From JBCCQH01 sp039024435 (GTDB lineage: Bacteria > Bacteroidota > Bacteroidia > J057 > JADKCL01), in NCBI GenBank assembly GCA_039024435.1, contig JBCCQH010000001.1:340287-404286 (forward strand): 64,000 nt of DNA, in the 5' to 3' direction. The notes beneath the pieces are model-generated. The model had not been told where the DNA came from, did not search any database, and worked only from the letters and a program-made list of their open reading frames with translations. Below, piece by piece: positions 55,635 through 64,000 of the stretch; within the stretch, counting starts at the first letter, position 1, and every line of letters begins with the position of its first letter. A program made the translations under genes and the position numbers.

Positions 55635-56399
55635 CTAGGGCTGCGCTTCGGGCTCGCGCACGGCGCCGTGTTCTTTGAGCGTATTGTAGATCAACTGGTA
55701 CACCCGTTGCTTGAGGGCACCGGCTTCGGAGATGTCCAGGTCCGCGGTGGGAATGGGATCGTGAAAGATCACCTTTACCCGGGCGGGCCGCAGGATCCAG
55801 GTCTGATCGTCCAGCAGGGCGCGGTCGGCGTTCACGATGGTCATCGGTACGATGGGCGTCCCCGTTTCGATGGCCAGCTTGAAGGCTCCGTCCTTGAAGC
55901 GGAGCAGGGTCACTTTCCGCTTGTCCGGGATGGTTCCCTCCGGAAAAAACAGTACTGAACGGCCGCTTTCCAGTTTTTTGCGGGACAGGTCCAGGCTCCG
56001 GTAGGCATCCTTGACCGACTCCCGTTTGACCGGGATGTGCAGCCGTTTGAACATGAATCCGAACAACGGCACGTCGCTCAGTTCAGCTTTGCCCACAAAC
56101 CGGAACGAGTGAAGTATCGAAACGTTACAGATTGGGATGTCCAAATAGCTGGAATGGTTGGGCGCAAAGATAAAAATACCTTTGCGGTCGATTTTTTCCC
56201 GGTTTTTGGGGTAGAGCCAGATGCCAATGGGGTACAGGATCAGCCAGCCCCACAGCATGTTCAGCCGGTGGGAAACATCGTGGGCCCACTGGGCTTTGAA
56301 TTGGAGAAAAATGAAGTGAAAGGGTAGGATCAACAGGAAAACCACCACGAAGATCACGTAGAATACGATGCTGTACAGCCTGAGAACGGCCCTTTTCAT
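55635..56399 (-). CDS. 1-acyl-sn-glycerol-3-phosphate acyltransferase (PlsC family)
   Basis: A 254-residue membrane-associated acyltransferase. A hydrophobic N-terminus precedes the catalytic HxxxxD motif in NHSSYLD (His82, Asp87) and the FPEGT motif at 152-156. It adds an acyl chain to lysophosphatidic acid or a related lipid in phospholipid synthesis. The gene overlaps the upstream thioesterase gene by 4 bases (ATGA). Confidence 0.9.
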   Translation of the reverse strand: MKRAVLRLYSIVFYVIFVVVFLLILPFHFIFLQFKAQWAHDVSHRLNMLWGWLILYPIGIWLYPKNREKIDRKGIFIFAPNHSSYLDIPICNVSILHSFRFVGKAELSDVPLFGFMFKRLHIPVKRESVKDAYRSLDLSRKKLESGRSVLFFPEGTIPDKRKVTLLRFKDGAFKLAIETGTPIVPMTIVNADRALLDDQTWILRPARVKVIFHDPIPTADLDISEAGALKQRVYQLIYNTLKEHGAVREPEAQP

Positions 56400-56851
56400 G
56401 CGTTGGTCTCCGTTTCGGGATGGAGGGCATTGCCCAGGCGGGCTTTGAGGGCCAGGGGGATGCTGACGACCTTGGCGCGCTCGTAATCGTAGGCCACCAT
56501 GCCGGTTTTTGCTTCGGCGACAATTTTTCCCGACGCGGCATCGCGCAGGCGGTAGTAGAGGTCCAGTGATGCCCGGGCAAAGTCTCCCGCGCCGACCTCG
56601 CCGGTGAGTTCCTGATTGAAGTGTCCTTCTGACTTGAACACGATGACGCAATCGGACATGATGAACCCGATGCCTTCGGCGCTCAGCTCGGTGTAGCCGT
56701 AGTGGACGAAATACTGCGCTCGTGCTTCGTGGATCAGCGACAGCACTTTGTCGTTGCCGAGGTGGCCGGCGTAGTTCAGGTCGGTGATGCGCACCCTTAG
56801 TTTGCAGGAGAACGGCAATGTGCCCGGGAGCTCCAATTTGACTCTTGCCAT
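56396..56851 (-). CDS. Acyl-CoA thioesterase, hotdog fold
   Basis: A 151-residue hotdog-fold thioesterase of the 4-hydroxybenzoyl-CoA type, with RITDLNYAGHLGND at about 21-34 where Asp24 is the likely catalytic acid. It hydrolyses an acyl thioester; the acyl group is unknown. It overlaps plsC by 4 bases and heads a five-gene operon that ends at 51302. A perfect TATCTTTG element lies 4 bases before the ATG. Confidence 0.88.
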   Translation of the reverse strand: MARVKLELPGTLPFSCKLRVRITDLNYAGHLGNDKVLSLIHEARAQYFVHYGYTELSAEGIGFIMSDCVIVFKSEGHFNQELTGEVGAGDFARASLDLYYRLRDAASGKIVAEAKTGMVAYDYERAKVVSIPLALKARLGNALHPETETNA

Positions 56852-56855
56852 GCGG

Positions 56856-56863
56856 CAAAGATA
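56856..56863 (-). promoter_or_regulatory. -7 element directly before the thioesterase operon
   Basis: A full TATCTTTG match on the minus strand, 4 bases before the ATG at 56851, as in the FKBP gene. No clear -33 TTG. Confidence 0.5.
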
Positions 56864-56965
56864 GAAAAATCACCGGGGAGAATTGCTTTTGCGTGACCAC
56901 CGGCGGAAAAACGATAAGATTGCGGTATGGTGTTCATTTTTTTTCGTGAAGGGACAACTACCTTG

Positions 56966-57658
56966 ATGGTGAACACAGAAACCAAATCACTTTCAACACT
57001 TTTTATTTTGCGAAATAAATCTTTCATCATCCAACTTGCACTGATTGCGTTTTTGACCGGTATGACGGTCGCTTGCGAACACAACGAAGAGGCAGTATTT
57101 GCCTCAGCTACCCCGGTATTTGAGGTCAACGATCCCGTAGATTGTGTGGAAGAGCTGAACAATAAGTACAGCTTCAAGATGGCGTTTTTTGGGACCCCAA
57201 CGATCAATCCAGAAACCTACACCTTGAATTTCTACGATCTCAACTTGCCATTTACCTTGCAGGATGACTGTGAATGCCGGGTGCTCAAGCACGAATTTGA
57301 ATTTGTCAGTCTGCCCACGAACAACAACGATATTTCCGTAGAAGATCTGGCCGGCAACAATGTCAGCTTTACCGTCGGGACGACGACGGCGGGTACACCT
57401 GTGATCAAGATCGGGCCCTACGACCTGGAAAACACTTACATCATTGAGTTTTACCCCACACAAAACCCCAAACCGAGTAGCCACGAATTGCTGAGTGCAA
57501 GTGGACTGTGCATGATCGACAACCTGGACGGACCGAGCTTGCCGCCGGAGACTTTCGCGGTCATCTACGAGTCCAGTGAATTCAATCCGGTTACCCTGCA
57601 GCACTACAATGCGATCTACCTGCCCATCCAGGCGACTTCTTGGGCCTCTCAACCCTAA
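56966..57658 (+). CDS. Putative lipoprotein of unknown function
   Basis: A 230-residue protein. A hydrophobic stretch (FIIQLALIAFLTGM) ends in TVAC (Cys37), a plausible lipobox, although the region before it is longer than usual. The mature part is beta-rich, with cysteine pairs (CVEELN, DDCECRVLKHEF). An in-frame ATG at 56927, itself 4 bases after a TAAGATTG element, would add 13 residues and cannot be excluded. No family recognised. The gene is divergent from the thioesterase operon and ends in a strong terminator. Confidence 0.6.
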   Translation: MVNTETKSLSTLFILRNKSFIIQLALIAFLTGMTVACEHNEEAVFASATPVFEVNDPVDCVEELNNKYSFKMAFFGTPTINPETYTLNFYDLNLPFTLQDDCECRVLKHEFEFVSLPTNNNDISVEDLAGNNVSFTVGTTTAGTPVIKIGPYDLENTYIIEFYPTQNPKPSSHELLSASGLCMIDNLDGPSLPPETFAVIYESSEFNPVTLQHYNAIYLPIQATSWASQP

Positions 57659-57684
57659 ATGCAGATTTTACCGTGTGATCTGAG

Positions 57685-57722
57685 AAGCAAAGGGAAGGCC
57701 AGTGCCTTCCCTTTGCTTTTGT
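57685..57722 (+). terminator. Terminator of the lipoprotein gene
   Basis: A perfect 15-base stem (57685-57699 with 57704-57718, 4-base loop) with T-rich 3' side. The A-rich left arm lets it also serve the minus-strand gene that ends at 57745. Confidence 0.8.
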
Positions 57723-57744
57723 CCTTGGCGGAGGTGATTTCGGA

Positions 57745-59223
57745 TCAGGGGTCATCCAGTTGGGCGAGTTCCTGTTCCAAGCGCTGGTGAAACCAGGTCT
57801 TGTTGGCGAATCCTTGGATATCGTCCAGCTTCCGATGCAATTGTTGGAGGCCTTTTTTCCTGCGGGTGAGATCGGGCTCGTAGGTGTACTGCAGGTAGCG
57901 CTTGAACAGGCGGATCAGGTTTCGGTAGTTGCGCCGGTGGGACTCGGAGATGGTTTTGTGGCGGCTGATGTACAGCCGGAAGGAGTCGTAGAGCCGGTAC
58001 ATTTCGTCGACTTCCTCGGCGGACAGCGCCTCCCGGTGCTCAAAAAAGGACTTCCACAGGAATAGCCGCGCATCCAGGCCGTAGAAGGGATCGTCCACCG
58101 GAGCCTCAATCACGGCGTGAAAGTGGGCGATGGCGGTGCGATAATTGCCTTGATAAAAATGCAGCACACCCCGGCTGTAGCGCAAGGCCAGCGCTTTGCG
58201 TTCCGGGGGCAAATACGTGACGTACTTGTCGATGAACTTTTCCGCCCACTTGGTTTCCCCGGCGCGGCCCGCCAGAGAAACGATGTTCTTGAAGCGTTGG
58301 GGGGCGACCTGGCCTCTGACCAGGACCATGTCGTTGCGGTCCAGGGAGCGGTACAGTTCGAAGACAGGATGGAGAAAGTCAGTTGCTCCCCGGTTGAGTT
58401 GCTGGATGGCAAAGTTGAGCAGGTAGCTGTAGATTTCGTGGCAAAGCATCGGTTGAATGCGGTTCCCATTGGCGTCGAGGAGACGGATGCTTTCCCGAAA
58501 GGTGGCGGCTTGGGAAGGGTGCAGGATCATCTCCAGGATGTTCCGGTAGAGGGCAATGAGCACTGTAGGGGCTTCGGCCGGCGCATGGTCCAGAAAGGAC
58601 CGGTAGAATGCGGTTTCGGGGTCGGTGTCTGCCTGTCGGTAGATGGCGGCAATGTTTGCCGCAGCGGCCCCGATGCGCAGTTGGGTGGCCTGGGTGAAGT
58701 TTTCCAGGTGGACATTTGCCCGGGCAAAATGTCCAATCCAGTCCTCGTCGGAAATCCGTTCGTTAATCCGCGATTCAAGCAGTTGCAAGCGGGCGTAAAA
58801 AATGGCCAGGGATTGTTCCGGGGAAGCCGGTTGCCGTTCCAGTTCTTGTACCAGTTGGGGAAGAAATCGCTGGGTCACCGGGGTACCGCCTCCGGAATCG
58901 AGTACTGCCTTGCCGAAGAGCACCGCTTCCAACATGGGACTTTCGGCGAGCTTTTCCACCGCCCAAAATTTTCGGACTGCGACGGTCAACTCCCAGCAAA
59001 GGGCATCGATGCGGCTGATTTTGAGTTTGGTTCCGGCGACGAATTCCGCTTCGGTCACTGCGACGTCCTCCGGTTGGGACAAGACTTTTTCCTGCCACTG
59101 CTGCCAAAATTTGCGCAGGGTGCGGCTGGTATTGTGGTAAGGCGAATCCAGGTAGGCGGTCAAGCGCGCTCTTTTTTCCGGGTTCAGCAGTTTGAGCAGG
59201 GAATAAATTTTTCGTTTGCGCAT
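57745..59223 (-). CDS. Helical repeat-type protein of unknown function (paralogue 2)
   Basis: A 492-residue helical protein without signal or membrane segments, starting MRKRKIYSLLKLLNPEKRARLTAYLD. It matches the protein at 25005-26492 in length, helical makeup and the opening pattern (basic residues, LL..L.PxEK, then a short helix with SP or SS), although overall identity is low. It contains TPR-like helix pairs in the middle (GNYRTAIAHFHAVIEAPVDD). Its gene is divergent from a T9SS cargo gene (164-base gap), just as in the other copy. Confidence 0.7.
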   Translation of the reverse strand: MRKRKIYSLLKLLNPEKRARLTAYLDSPYHNTSRTLRKFWQQWQEKVLSQPEDVAVTEAEFVAGTKLKISRIDALCWELTVAVRKFWAVEKLAESPMLEAVLFGKAVLDSGGGTPVTQRFLPQLVQELERQPASPEQSLAIFYARLQLLESRINERISDEDWIGHFARANVHLENFTQATQLRIGAAAANIAAIYRQADTDPETAFYRSFLDHAPAEAPTVLIALYRNILEMILHPSQAATFRESIRLLDANGNRIQPMLCHEIYSYLLNFAIQQLNRGATDFLHPVFELYRSLDRNDMVLVRGQVAPQRFKNIVSLAGRAGETKWAEKFIDKYVTYLPPERKALALRYSRGVLHFYQGNYRTAIAHFHAVIEAPVDDPFYGLDARLFLWKSFFEHREALSAEEVDEMYRLYDSFRLYISRHKTISESHRRNYRNLIRLFKRYLQYTYEPDLTRRKKGLQQLHRKLDDIQGFANKTWFHQRLEQELAQLDDP

Positions 59224-59387
59224 GGAGGATCCGGTGGCAGTCAAACAGCAGTAATAAAATAGCAAACTCATCCGCACAGAGCAAAAAAGTCGGTCCCGAA
59301 AAACGATAAGGTCGGCGATTTTGGTTCACGGATTACTGGGACAGGCGGGGGATATTCCGGAAACAAACAGAGATTTTATCACCTTTT

Positions 59388-61091
59388 ATGAAAAAAAGAC
59401 GGATTCACAATCACAACCCATTGCTTTTGTTTCTGGCCTTGTGCTTTGCTTCGGCGGTACACGGGCAACAATTCCAGCTCATACACGCCTACGAAGATCT
59501 GGGCGTCACTGAGACCGGTGAATACGAAGACGTGACCTGCCTCAATGCCCTCCAACCCAATGAAATCAACGTGGTTTACGTCGGGACTTCGTTCGGTACT
59601 CCGGCACCGCACGGCGTGATCGCCTACACTGACGTGGAGGGCAATCTGATTCAGACGCTAGAAGTAACCGGGGCCAGCCCCGCACAGGTGCTCCTGGGCC
59701 GGGCGATTGCTACCCTCGCGAATGACGATGTGGTCGCAGCCTTTTACAATGCCACCTTGGACGCTACCATCGTGTCCCGGGTGACGCCCGGTGGCGTGCT
59801 GGTCTGGAGCACCAGCATCGGGGACTTTTTTCCCCAGGACATCGATGCCGCCGAAGTCGGTTATGCGGGCAACGAAGGAATCTGGATCATCGGCAACAAT
59901 ACTACGAATCCGGACCGCCTCGCGGTGGTCGGCCTGGACGCATTTGGTGGCATCGTTTTCGACAATGCCTACAACCTTTCGACCATGGGCTTTTCCTTCA
60001 CGGAAACCCAAGGAGAAGGGATCGATTACAATCCCAACAACAACCAGTTGCACCTCGTCGGAACCGGGACGATCTCGGGTCCGGGCAACCAGGGATTGAT
60101 TTACATGCGCCTGGACCTTGCGGGAAATTCGACGCTGGCCCGGGTGTACCGCATCGATGACGTTGCGATCTCCCTGAAAGGCAAGGCCCTCGCCAAGCAC
60201 TACCGCCGCAACGACTACGGGGTGGCTTTTGAGTACAATGACGGAACCAATTTCCGGCAGGTTGGCATGGCCCAGATCCGTGCCAATGGTGTTTACACCT
60301 GGTTCAATTGGTACGAGAGTCCCATGGCTCCGTTCGATGCGGATTTGTACACGGTAAGTGGCGTCAGCGAGACCGACCAGACTTTGTTTCTGGTGTCGGG
60401 CAGCTACGACGATGGGTCGACCGAAACGGCGATGACCATGACCATAGATCCCAGCGGGGGCGGGGCCATGGTGAGTGACTACGAAGATTTTTCCGCTTTC
60501 ACCCACATTGACAGTTACTTTGAGGGCCTGCAGTGGAACCCGCTCAACGGTGAAGTTTATATCGGGGGACGGTATTTCTCCAATACTCCGCTTTTTCCGC
60601 TGACGGCCGCGGTAGATGCTTTTTATGCGGTGGGTGCCCAGAGCCAGGGCATCACCAATTGTGTGACCCAGGGGCAAATCAATTCGTTTGCGCTCGACCC
60701 CGAGATTCGTGAGCTGACGGTAAGCACGGGATCTCTGGGCAATATCACCACCACGGCGCCGCTCACGCTTGTGGAAGGACGGCAAGACAATGAGTGTCCC
60801 TTCAGCAGCAAGACGGCGCCGGTCACGGCTGCGGTCGAAGAAGCGGCTTCCGAGGATAAGTTGGCGGTGGTTTACGCCGCGGACGGAAGTATCTACGCGG
60901 AACTGACCGGTGAGATTTCGTCCTCGGGTTCTCTGGAACTGGTGGATCTGCAAGGTCGGGTGCTGACGCGCTATCCGGTGCGTGTAGGCAAAATCACTCT
61001 CGACACGCAAGGACTCAGTGCGGGGGTCTATCTCCTCCGCTACGACTTGCCGGAACTGGGCCGGGGCGTCGAAAAGGTATTTCTGCGCTAG
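59388..61091 (+). CDS. Secreted T9SS type A sorting domain protein
   Basis: A 567-residue secreted protein. The signal peptide (LLLFLALCFASAVHG, cleavage near residue 26) is followed by a large beta-rich region with repeated GG/NN turns like a beta-propeller, and a C-terminal T9SS sorting domain of about 70 residues with ELVDLQGRVLTRYP, AGVYLLRYDL and a basic end. Divergent from the helical protein gene. Function of the mature part unknown. Confidence 0.78.
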   Translation: MKKRRIHNHNPLLLFLALCFASAVHGQQFQLIHAYEDLGVTETGEYEDVTCLNALQPNEINVVYVGTSFGTPAPHGVIAYTDVEGNLIQTLEVTGASPAQVLLGRAIATLANDDVVAAFYNATLDATIVSRVTPGGVLVWSTSIGDFFPQDIDAAEVGYAGNEGIWIIGNNTTNPDRLAVVGLDAFGGIVFDNAYNLSTMGFSFTETQGEGIDYNPNNNQLHLVGTGTISGPGNQGLIYMRLDLAGNSTLARVYRIDDVAISLKGKALAKHYRRNDYGVAFEYNDGTNFRQVGMAQIRANGVYTWFNWYESPMAPFDADLYTVSGVSETDQTLFLVSGSYDDGSTETAMTMTIDPSGGGAMVSDYEDFSAFTHIDSYFEGLQWNPLNGEVYIGGRYFSNTPLFPLTAAVDAFYAVGAQSQGITNCVTQGQINSFALDPEIRELTVSTGSLGNITTTAPLTLVEGRQDNECPFSSKTAPVTAAVEEAASEDKLAVVYAADGSIYAELTGEISSSGSLELVDLQGRVLTRYPVRVGKITLDTQGLSAGVYLLRYDLPELGRGVEKVFLR

Positions 61092-61099
61092 GTTGGGTC

Positions 61100-61142
61100 G
61101 GATAAATGTCCTTGGGTGCCCGGCATCCGGGGGCATTTATCC
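61100..61142. repeat. Hairpin after the T9SS gene
   Basis: A perfect 9-base stem (61100-61108 with 61134-61142) with inner GC-rich pairing. No T-run follows, so its role as a terminator is uncertain. Confidence 0.45.
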
Positions 61143-61295
61143 TGCCCCTCTCCCTTTAAACGCTGTTCTGCTATCCGTTGCTTGAATTCTGGTGGCGGTC
61201 TCTGTGGTCCGCAAGATCCCGTTGGGGCCACCCGCGCATAGCGTGGGCTGTGCCGTGGAGGCCGCCGCTCATTTTTCATCCAACACTATCCAAAC

Positions 61296-62093
61296 ATGTT
61301 TAAGACAAGATTTTTGTTTTCCCTGGTTGCCCTGCTGCTCCCCCTGGTCCTGCTGAATGCTTGCAGTGCCGATGGTCCCCTGGACGATGGCGCATTGTCG
61401 CCGGCGAGTGGTCCGCAACTGATCCCCAGCAACAGCGACGCGGAGTACTGTGTCGAGTGCGGGGGCGGATGTATCCTGGGCTTTGCTTTTACCACGGCCA
61501 ACATCGACGGCAATCACCCTCAAGGGGGCTACAAAATTGTCCTCGCCGAGGGCGATTGTGATTGCCAGCAGTACAATGGCTTCTGGACGGCGGTCGTGAC
61601 CGGCACGCCCGGTCCGGTGTCGGTGGGACAGGTCGGTGGCCCCGGTTCCGGCAGCATTGGTAGCCTCACGGGCCATGCCTGGGACCTGTGGAACTTCAGT
61701 TGTGCCGGCGGTGGTGGGGGTGGCCCCATCCAGGTCAACGACTGGGGCCAGTGGGTCTCCGATGTCAATGCCATCCAGCAACAGCCGAACAATCCGGGGC
61801 CCATCGGCGTGGTCGGCTGGCCCAGCGATTGGGACGTCCAGGTGTACACGCCCAACAGCGACGGCAATGTCCTGTTTGAGCTTCCTTCCTCGGTGCAGGC
61901 CGATGCGTTGAAGCGCATCACGATCCGCGATGGCAATTCTAACAACGTCGTCGCCTCGGTGCGTGGCACCAAGAAGAGCGAATACACGCTTGACTTGTCG
62001 GCGCTGCCCGATGGGCCTTACAAGGCGGAACTGAGATTTGCGCCCGGTTTTACCCTGCGCGAACCTTTGTTGAAAGTGGCCATAGCTCCTTGA
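61296..62093 (+). CDS. Putative lipoprotein of unknown function
   Basis: A 265-residue lipoprotein (lipobox LNAC, Cys23). The mature part starts with a Cys-rich segment (CVECGGGC near 52-59, then CDCQQ), a Gly-rich linker (GGGGGG near 147-152) and a beta-rich C-terminal domain resembling a secretion-associated or Ig-like module ending in a strand with TLREPLLKVAIAP. No family recognised. The gene lies alone between the T9SS cargo and a methyltransferase. Confidence 0.65.
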   Translation: MFKTRFLFSLVALLLPLVLLNACSADGPLDDGALSPASGPQLIPSNSDAEYCVECGGGCILGFAFTTANIDGNHPQGGYKIVLAEGDCDCQQYNGFWTAVVTGTPGPVSVGQVGGPGSGSIGSLTGHAWDLWNFSCAGGGGGGPIQVNDWGQWVSDVNAIQQQPNNPGPIGVVGWPSDWDVQVYTPNSDGNVLFELPSSVQADALKRITIRDGNSNNVVASVRGTKKSEYTLDLSALPDGPYKAELRFAPGFTLREPLLKVAIAP

Positions 62094-62125
62094 TTTCTCC
62101 GGGAGGAAAAACAGATCTGACCCCT

Positions 62126-62160
62126 CACAGCCGTCCCTCGTTGGGCGGCTGTGTATTTTT
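62126..62160 (+). terminator. Terminator of the lipoprotein gene
   Basis: An 8-base perfect stem (62126-62133 with the complementary run near 62146-62153), extended by a bulged part, and a run of five T. Confidence 0.7.
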
Positions 62161-62174
62161 GGGGGGGCGGTACG

Positions 62175-63014
62175 CTAAAATCCGTCGGTTCGCTGGGCTT
62201 CGACGTACAGCATGGGGACTTCGGCGCGGTATTCGCCGGATTCTTTGGCGATGGCGTTGAGTTTTTCTTCGACGATGCGGAACAGCCCCTCGGTTTGGGC
62301 GCTGGGCAAAAGCTCCTTCCAGGCGGGTAGGAATCCCAATACGATCAGGTAGTCGTTCAGAAAGGCGGATCCGGAGGCGTAGCGCAACCCGTGGGTTTCT
62401 TCCACGGTGCGCACGATGGCGAGGCCGGCATCGGTGAGCAATTCTTCGATTTGGTGGGGTGTGCGGCGGGCAGCGATCTGCTGGCTCACTTGGTGCAGTG
62501 CCTCCACTTCGCCCAAACCGGCGATGCTTTCCATCAGGACTTCGTAGAACCGGGCAAAGGTGCCCAGGGGATTGGTGGTCAGGCAGAGGCGGCCCCGGTG
62601 CTTGAGGACGCGGTGGGCTTCGGCCACTGCTGCCGGAGCATCGGCAAAGTTGTTCAGGCCCAGATTCGACACCACCAAGTCGAATTCGTCGTCGTCAAAA
62701 GGGAGCTGCGTCGCCGATCCGTAGTGCAGGGCGACATTGGGCACGGCAAAGGCGAGGGCTTTGGCGTGGGCGCGCTCCACGGCCGGCATCCAGGGATCGA
62801 TTCCAGTGAGCTGAACATCAGGGCCGAGCCGCTGGGACAGAGGCAACAGCGGAAATCCGGTTCCACAGCCGACGTCGAGCACCCGTCCGGAGCGGATGAG
62901 CGGCATTTCCCGGAGCAACAACAAGCCAAACGGCGCCGACCACAGCGAAGCCTCGTCAAAGGCATTGGCGATTTCCGGCCGGTTGTGGTCAAAATTGCGG
63001 AGGAGGTAGTGCAT
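62175..63014 (-). CDS. Class I SAM-dependent methyltransferase
   Basis: A 279-residue methyltransferase of the UbiE/MenG-like type, with motif I VLDVGCGTGFP at about 45-55, motif II acidic residue in LTGIDPWMPAV (Asp73), motif IV FDLVVSNLGLNNF and a final helical region. Target unknown; menaquinone or small-molecule methylation is possible. The ATG lies 4 bases after the partial -7 element TAATTTG. Confidence 0.82.
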   Translation of the reverse strand: MHYLLRNFDHNRPEIANAFDEASLWSAPFGLLLLREMPLIRSGRVLDVGCGTGFPLLPLSQRLGPDVQLTGIDPWMPAVERAHAKALAFAVPNVALHYGSATQLPFDDDEFDLVVSNLGLNNFADAPAAVAEAHRVLKHRGRLCLTTNPLGTFARFYEVLMESIAGLGEVEALHQVSQQIAARRTPHQIEELLTDAGLAIVRTVEETHGLRYASGSAFLNDYLIVLGFLPAWKELLPSAQTEGLFRIVEEKLNAIAKESGEYRAEVPMLYVEAQRTDGF

Positions 63015-63144
63015 GGAGCAAATTACGGATTTCCCACGGGCGATTGGCGGGATGATTAAGTTCTGATTTCCAATTGTTCTTTGTGGTAGATCAGGAGCAG
63101 TACGGTTTTATCGAGAATAAGGAAATAGAAAATTTGTTGGGGGC

Positions 63145-63176
63145 TTGCATTTGTGGGGAGAATCAGTTTATCTTTG
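63145..63176 (+). promoter_or_regulatory. Promoter of the initiator tRNA
   Basis: TTG at 63145-63147, 21 bases, then TATCTTTG at 63169-63176, a full -7 match. The tRNA starts 25 bases later. Confidence 0.65.
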
Positions 63177-63201
63177 CATCCCTTCGCAAGAAGGATAACA
63201 G

Positions 63202-63274
<73 letters not shown>

Positions 63275-63284
63275 TTCAAAATTC

Positions 63285-63320
63285 AAAGTCCTTGTAATCA
63301 ACCGATTGCAAGGACTTTTT
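63285..63320 (+). terminator. Terminator of the initiator tRNA
   Basis: A perfect 10-base stem (63285-63294 with 63309-63318) with a 14-base loop and a following T-run. Confidence 0.8.
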
Positions 63321-63370
63321 GCTTCGTAGAAGTGTAGGATTCAAGAGCCAAATCGGATAAATTCGATTGA

Positions 63371-64000
63371 TCAGCCGGCCTTCATCAATTTGCCCGTCCC
63401 ACGGTAGCGATCATTCACGATCACTTCGTAGAAGTACAAGCCCTGGGTTTCGGGGAGGAAGAGCTCAAACAGGGATTGACTTCTCACAGTCGCTTCATGC
63501 ACGATTTGCCCTTTGATGTTATACAGTCGAAGTTGGATCGACTTGACCGGGATGCCGGTGACCATACCTTCCCCCAGGCGGACAGAAGCAGATGGAAAAT
63601 TGGCCTTCAGCGTAACGGAGTCATTGTTCAGGCCCCATTGTCGTGGATAGCGCGCATCGTTCGGGGTAAAACTGGTACTGCCTCCTTGTACTTCGATGAT
63701 GAGGTTGTAATCCACCGATTCAAAATAACCCGTTGAAAGGTAAAGGGAACGTGCCGAAACCATATCAATTTTTGAGCGGAATTGCAGCTTATAGGCTTTA
63801 TCCGCGTCGTAATCACGATATTTTGTCTTGCCTTTGAATCTTTTTATTAGGCGAATACACTCATATCGCTGATTCAATTCATCGATTTTAGGGATTCCGG
63901 TAAGTACAATCCCATTTTCGTTTGTTGTGATATGGAGCTCGGTGGTGGGACGAAATCTTACGAAAAGAATCGTTCTTTCAATCAACTGACCGTCTATTGA
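63371..64000 (-). CDS. Truncated secreted S8-like peptidase with T9SS domain (partial at window edge)
   Basis: The gene enters from beyond 64000 on the minus strand; the visible frame begins SIDGQLIERTILFVRFRP. This region resembles the propeptide of subtilase-type (S8) peptidases, ending in YPRQWGLNND, the sequence with which S8 catalytic domains start. But instead of the catalytic domain with its Asp/His/Ser triad, the frame goes straight into a C-terminal T9SS sorting domain (QLRLYNIKGQIV, GLYFYEVIV, GTGKLMKAG). The catalytic domain is thus missing from the visible frame, as if by in-frame deletion. The gene may be a remnant, or a propeptide-only protein. Confidence 0.65.
   Translation of the reverse strand, partial: SIDGQLIERTILFVRFRPTTELHITTNENGIVLTGIPKIDELNQRYECIRLIKRFKGKTKYRDYDADKAYKLQFRSKIDMVSARSLYLSTGYFESVDYNLIIEVQGGSTSFTPNDARYPRQWGLNNDSVTLKANFPSASVRLGEGMVTGIPVKSIQLRLYNIKGQIVHEATVRSQSLFELFLPETQGLYFYEVIVNDRYRGTGKLMKAG

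Overview
The window is a 64-kb chromosomal segment of a member of the Bacteroidota, most probably of the Saprospiria (Lewinella or Saprospiraceae type). Four genes encode proteins with a type IX secretion (T9SS) C-terminal sorting domain. Many promoters match the Bacteroidota consensus (TTG, about 19-21 bases, TAnnTTTG). The gene orders acpP-fabF-rnc and IPExxxVDY-pyk are typical of the phylum, Shine-Dalgarno sites are mostly absent, and lipoproteins and outer-membrane proteins are abundant. No rRNA, CRISPR array, transposase or prophage module was seen. The organism assignment is an inference from gene content.

Layout. 1-8.8 kb: end of pgk, a GH113-like lipoprotein, a T9SS cargo, a DNA-ligase-associated exonuclease/ligase pair, a minus-strand membrane protein plus YcgL-type nucleotidyltransferase, and an internally deleted Fic gene. 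9-16.8 kb: tRNA-Phe, a two-gene iron-sulfur menaquinone oxidoreductase candidate, an HtrA protease, then a minus-strand operon of an AAA/HNH chimera, a Crp/Fnr regulator and two outer-membrane proteins. 17-26.5 kb: a lone nuoH followed by clpC, an M48 protease, rnc-fabF-acpP, and a long helical protein divergent from a T9SS cargo. 29-44.9 kb: pyk operon, M1 aminopeptidase, biotin carrier protein, CREST-type membrane hydrolase, trypsin-like protease with jelly rolls, duplicated small lipoproteins, YtxJ with two tiny lipoproteins, a THUMP-like methyltransferase overlapping tail to tail with a site-2 protease fused to a helical repeat region, and a polytopic membrane protein. 45-56.9 kb: GNAT, FKBP, NlpC/P60, alkyltransferase-like protein, HemW plus aminotransferase, and a five-gene operon (thioesterase, PlsC, TPR membrane protein, ABC ATPase, netrin-like protein). 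57-64 kb: a second helical-protein/T9SS-cargo pair, a lipoprotein, a methyltransferase, initiator tRNA-Met, and a truncated secreted peptidase running off the window.

Most genes are housekeeping or envelope functions. Four patterns deserve attention. First, three genes (Fic, AAA/HNH, S8-like peptidase) look like clean in-frame internal deletions that keep both ends of a known protein and lose the middle. Second, a family of about 490-residue helical proteins occurs twice, each time divergent from a T9SS-secreted protein. Third, two 37-39 residue lipoproteins share the ending CxAxKxxNHR. Fourth, several start codons lie only 3-5 bases after a -7 promoter element, which suggests leaderless mRNAs.
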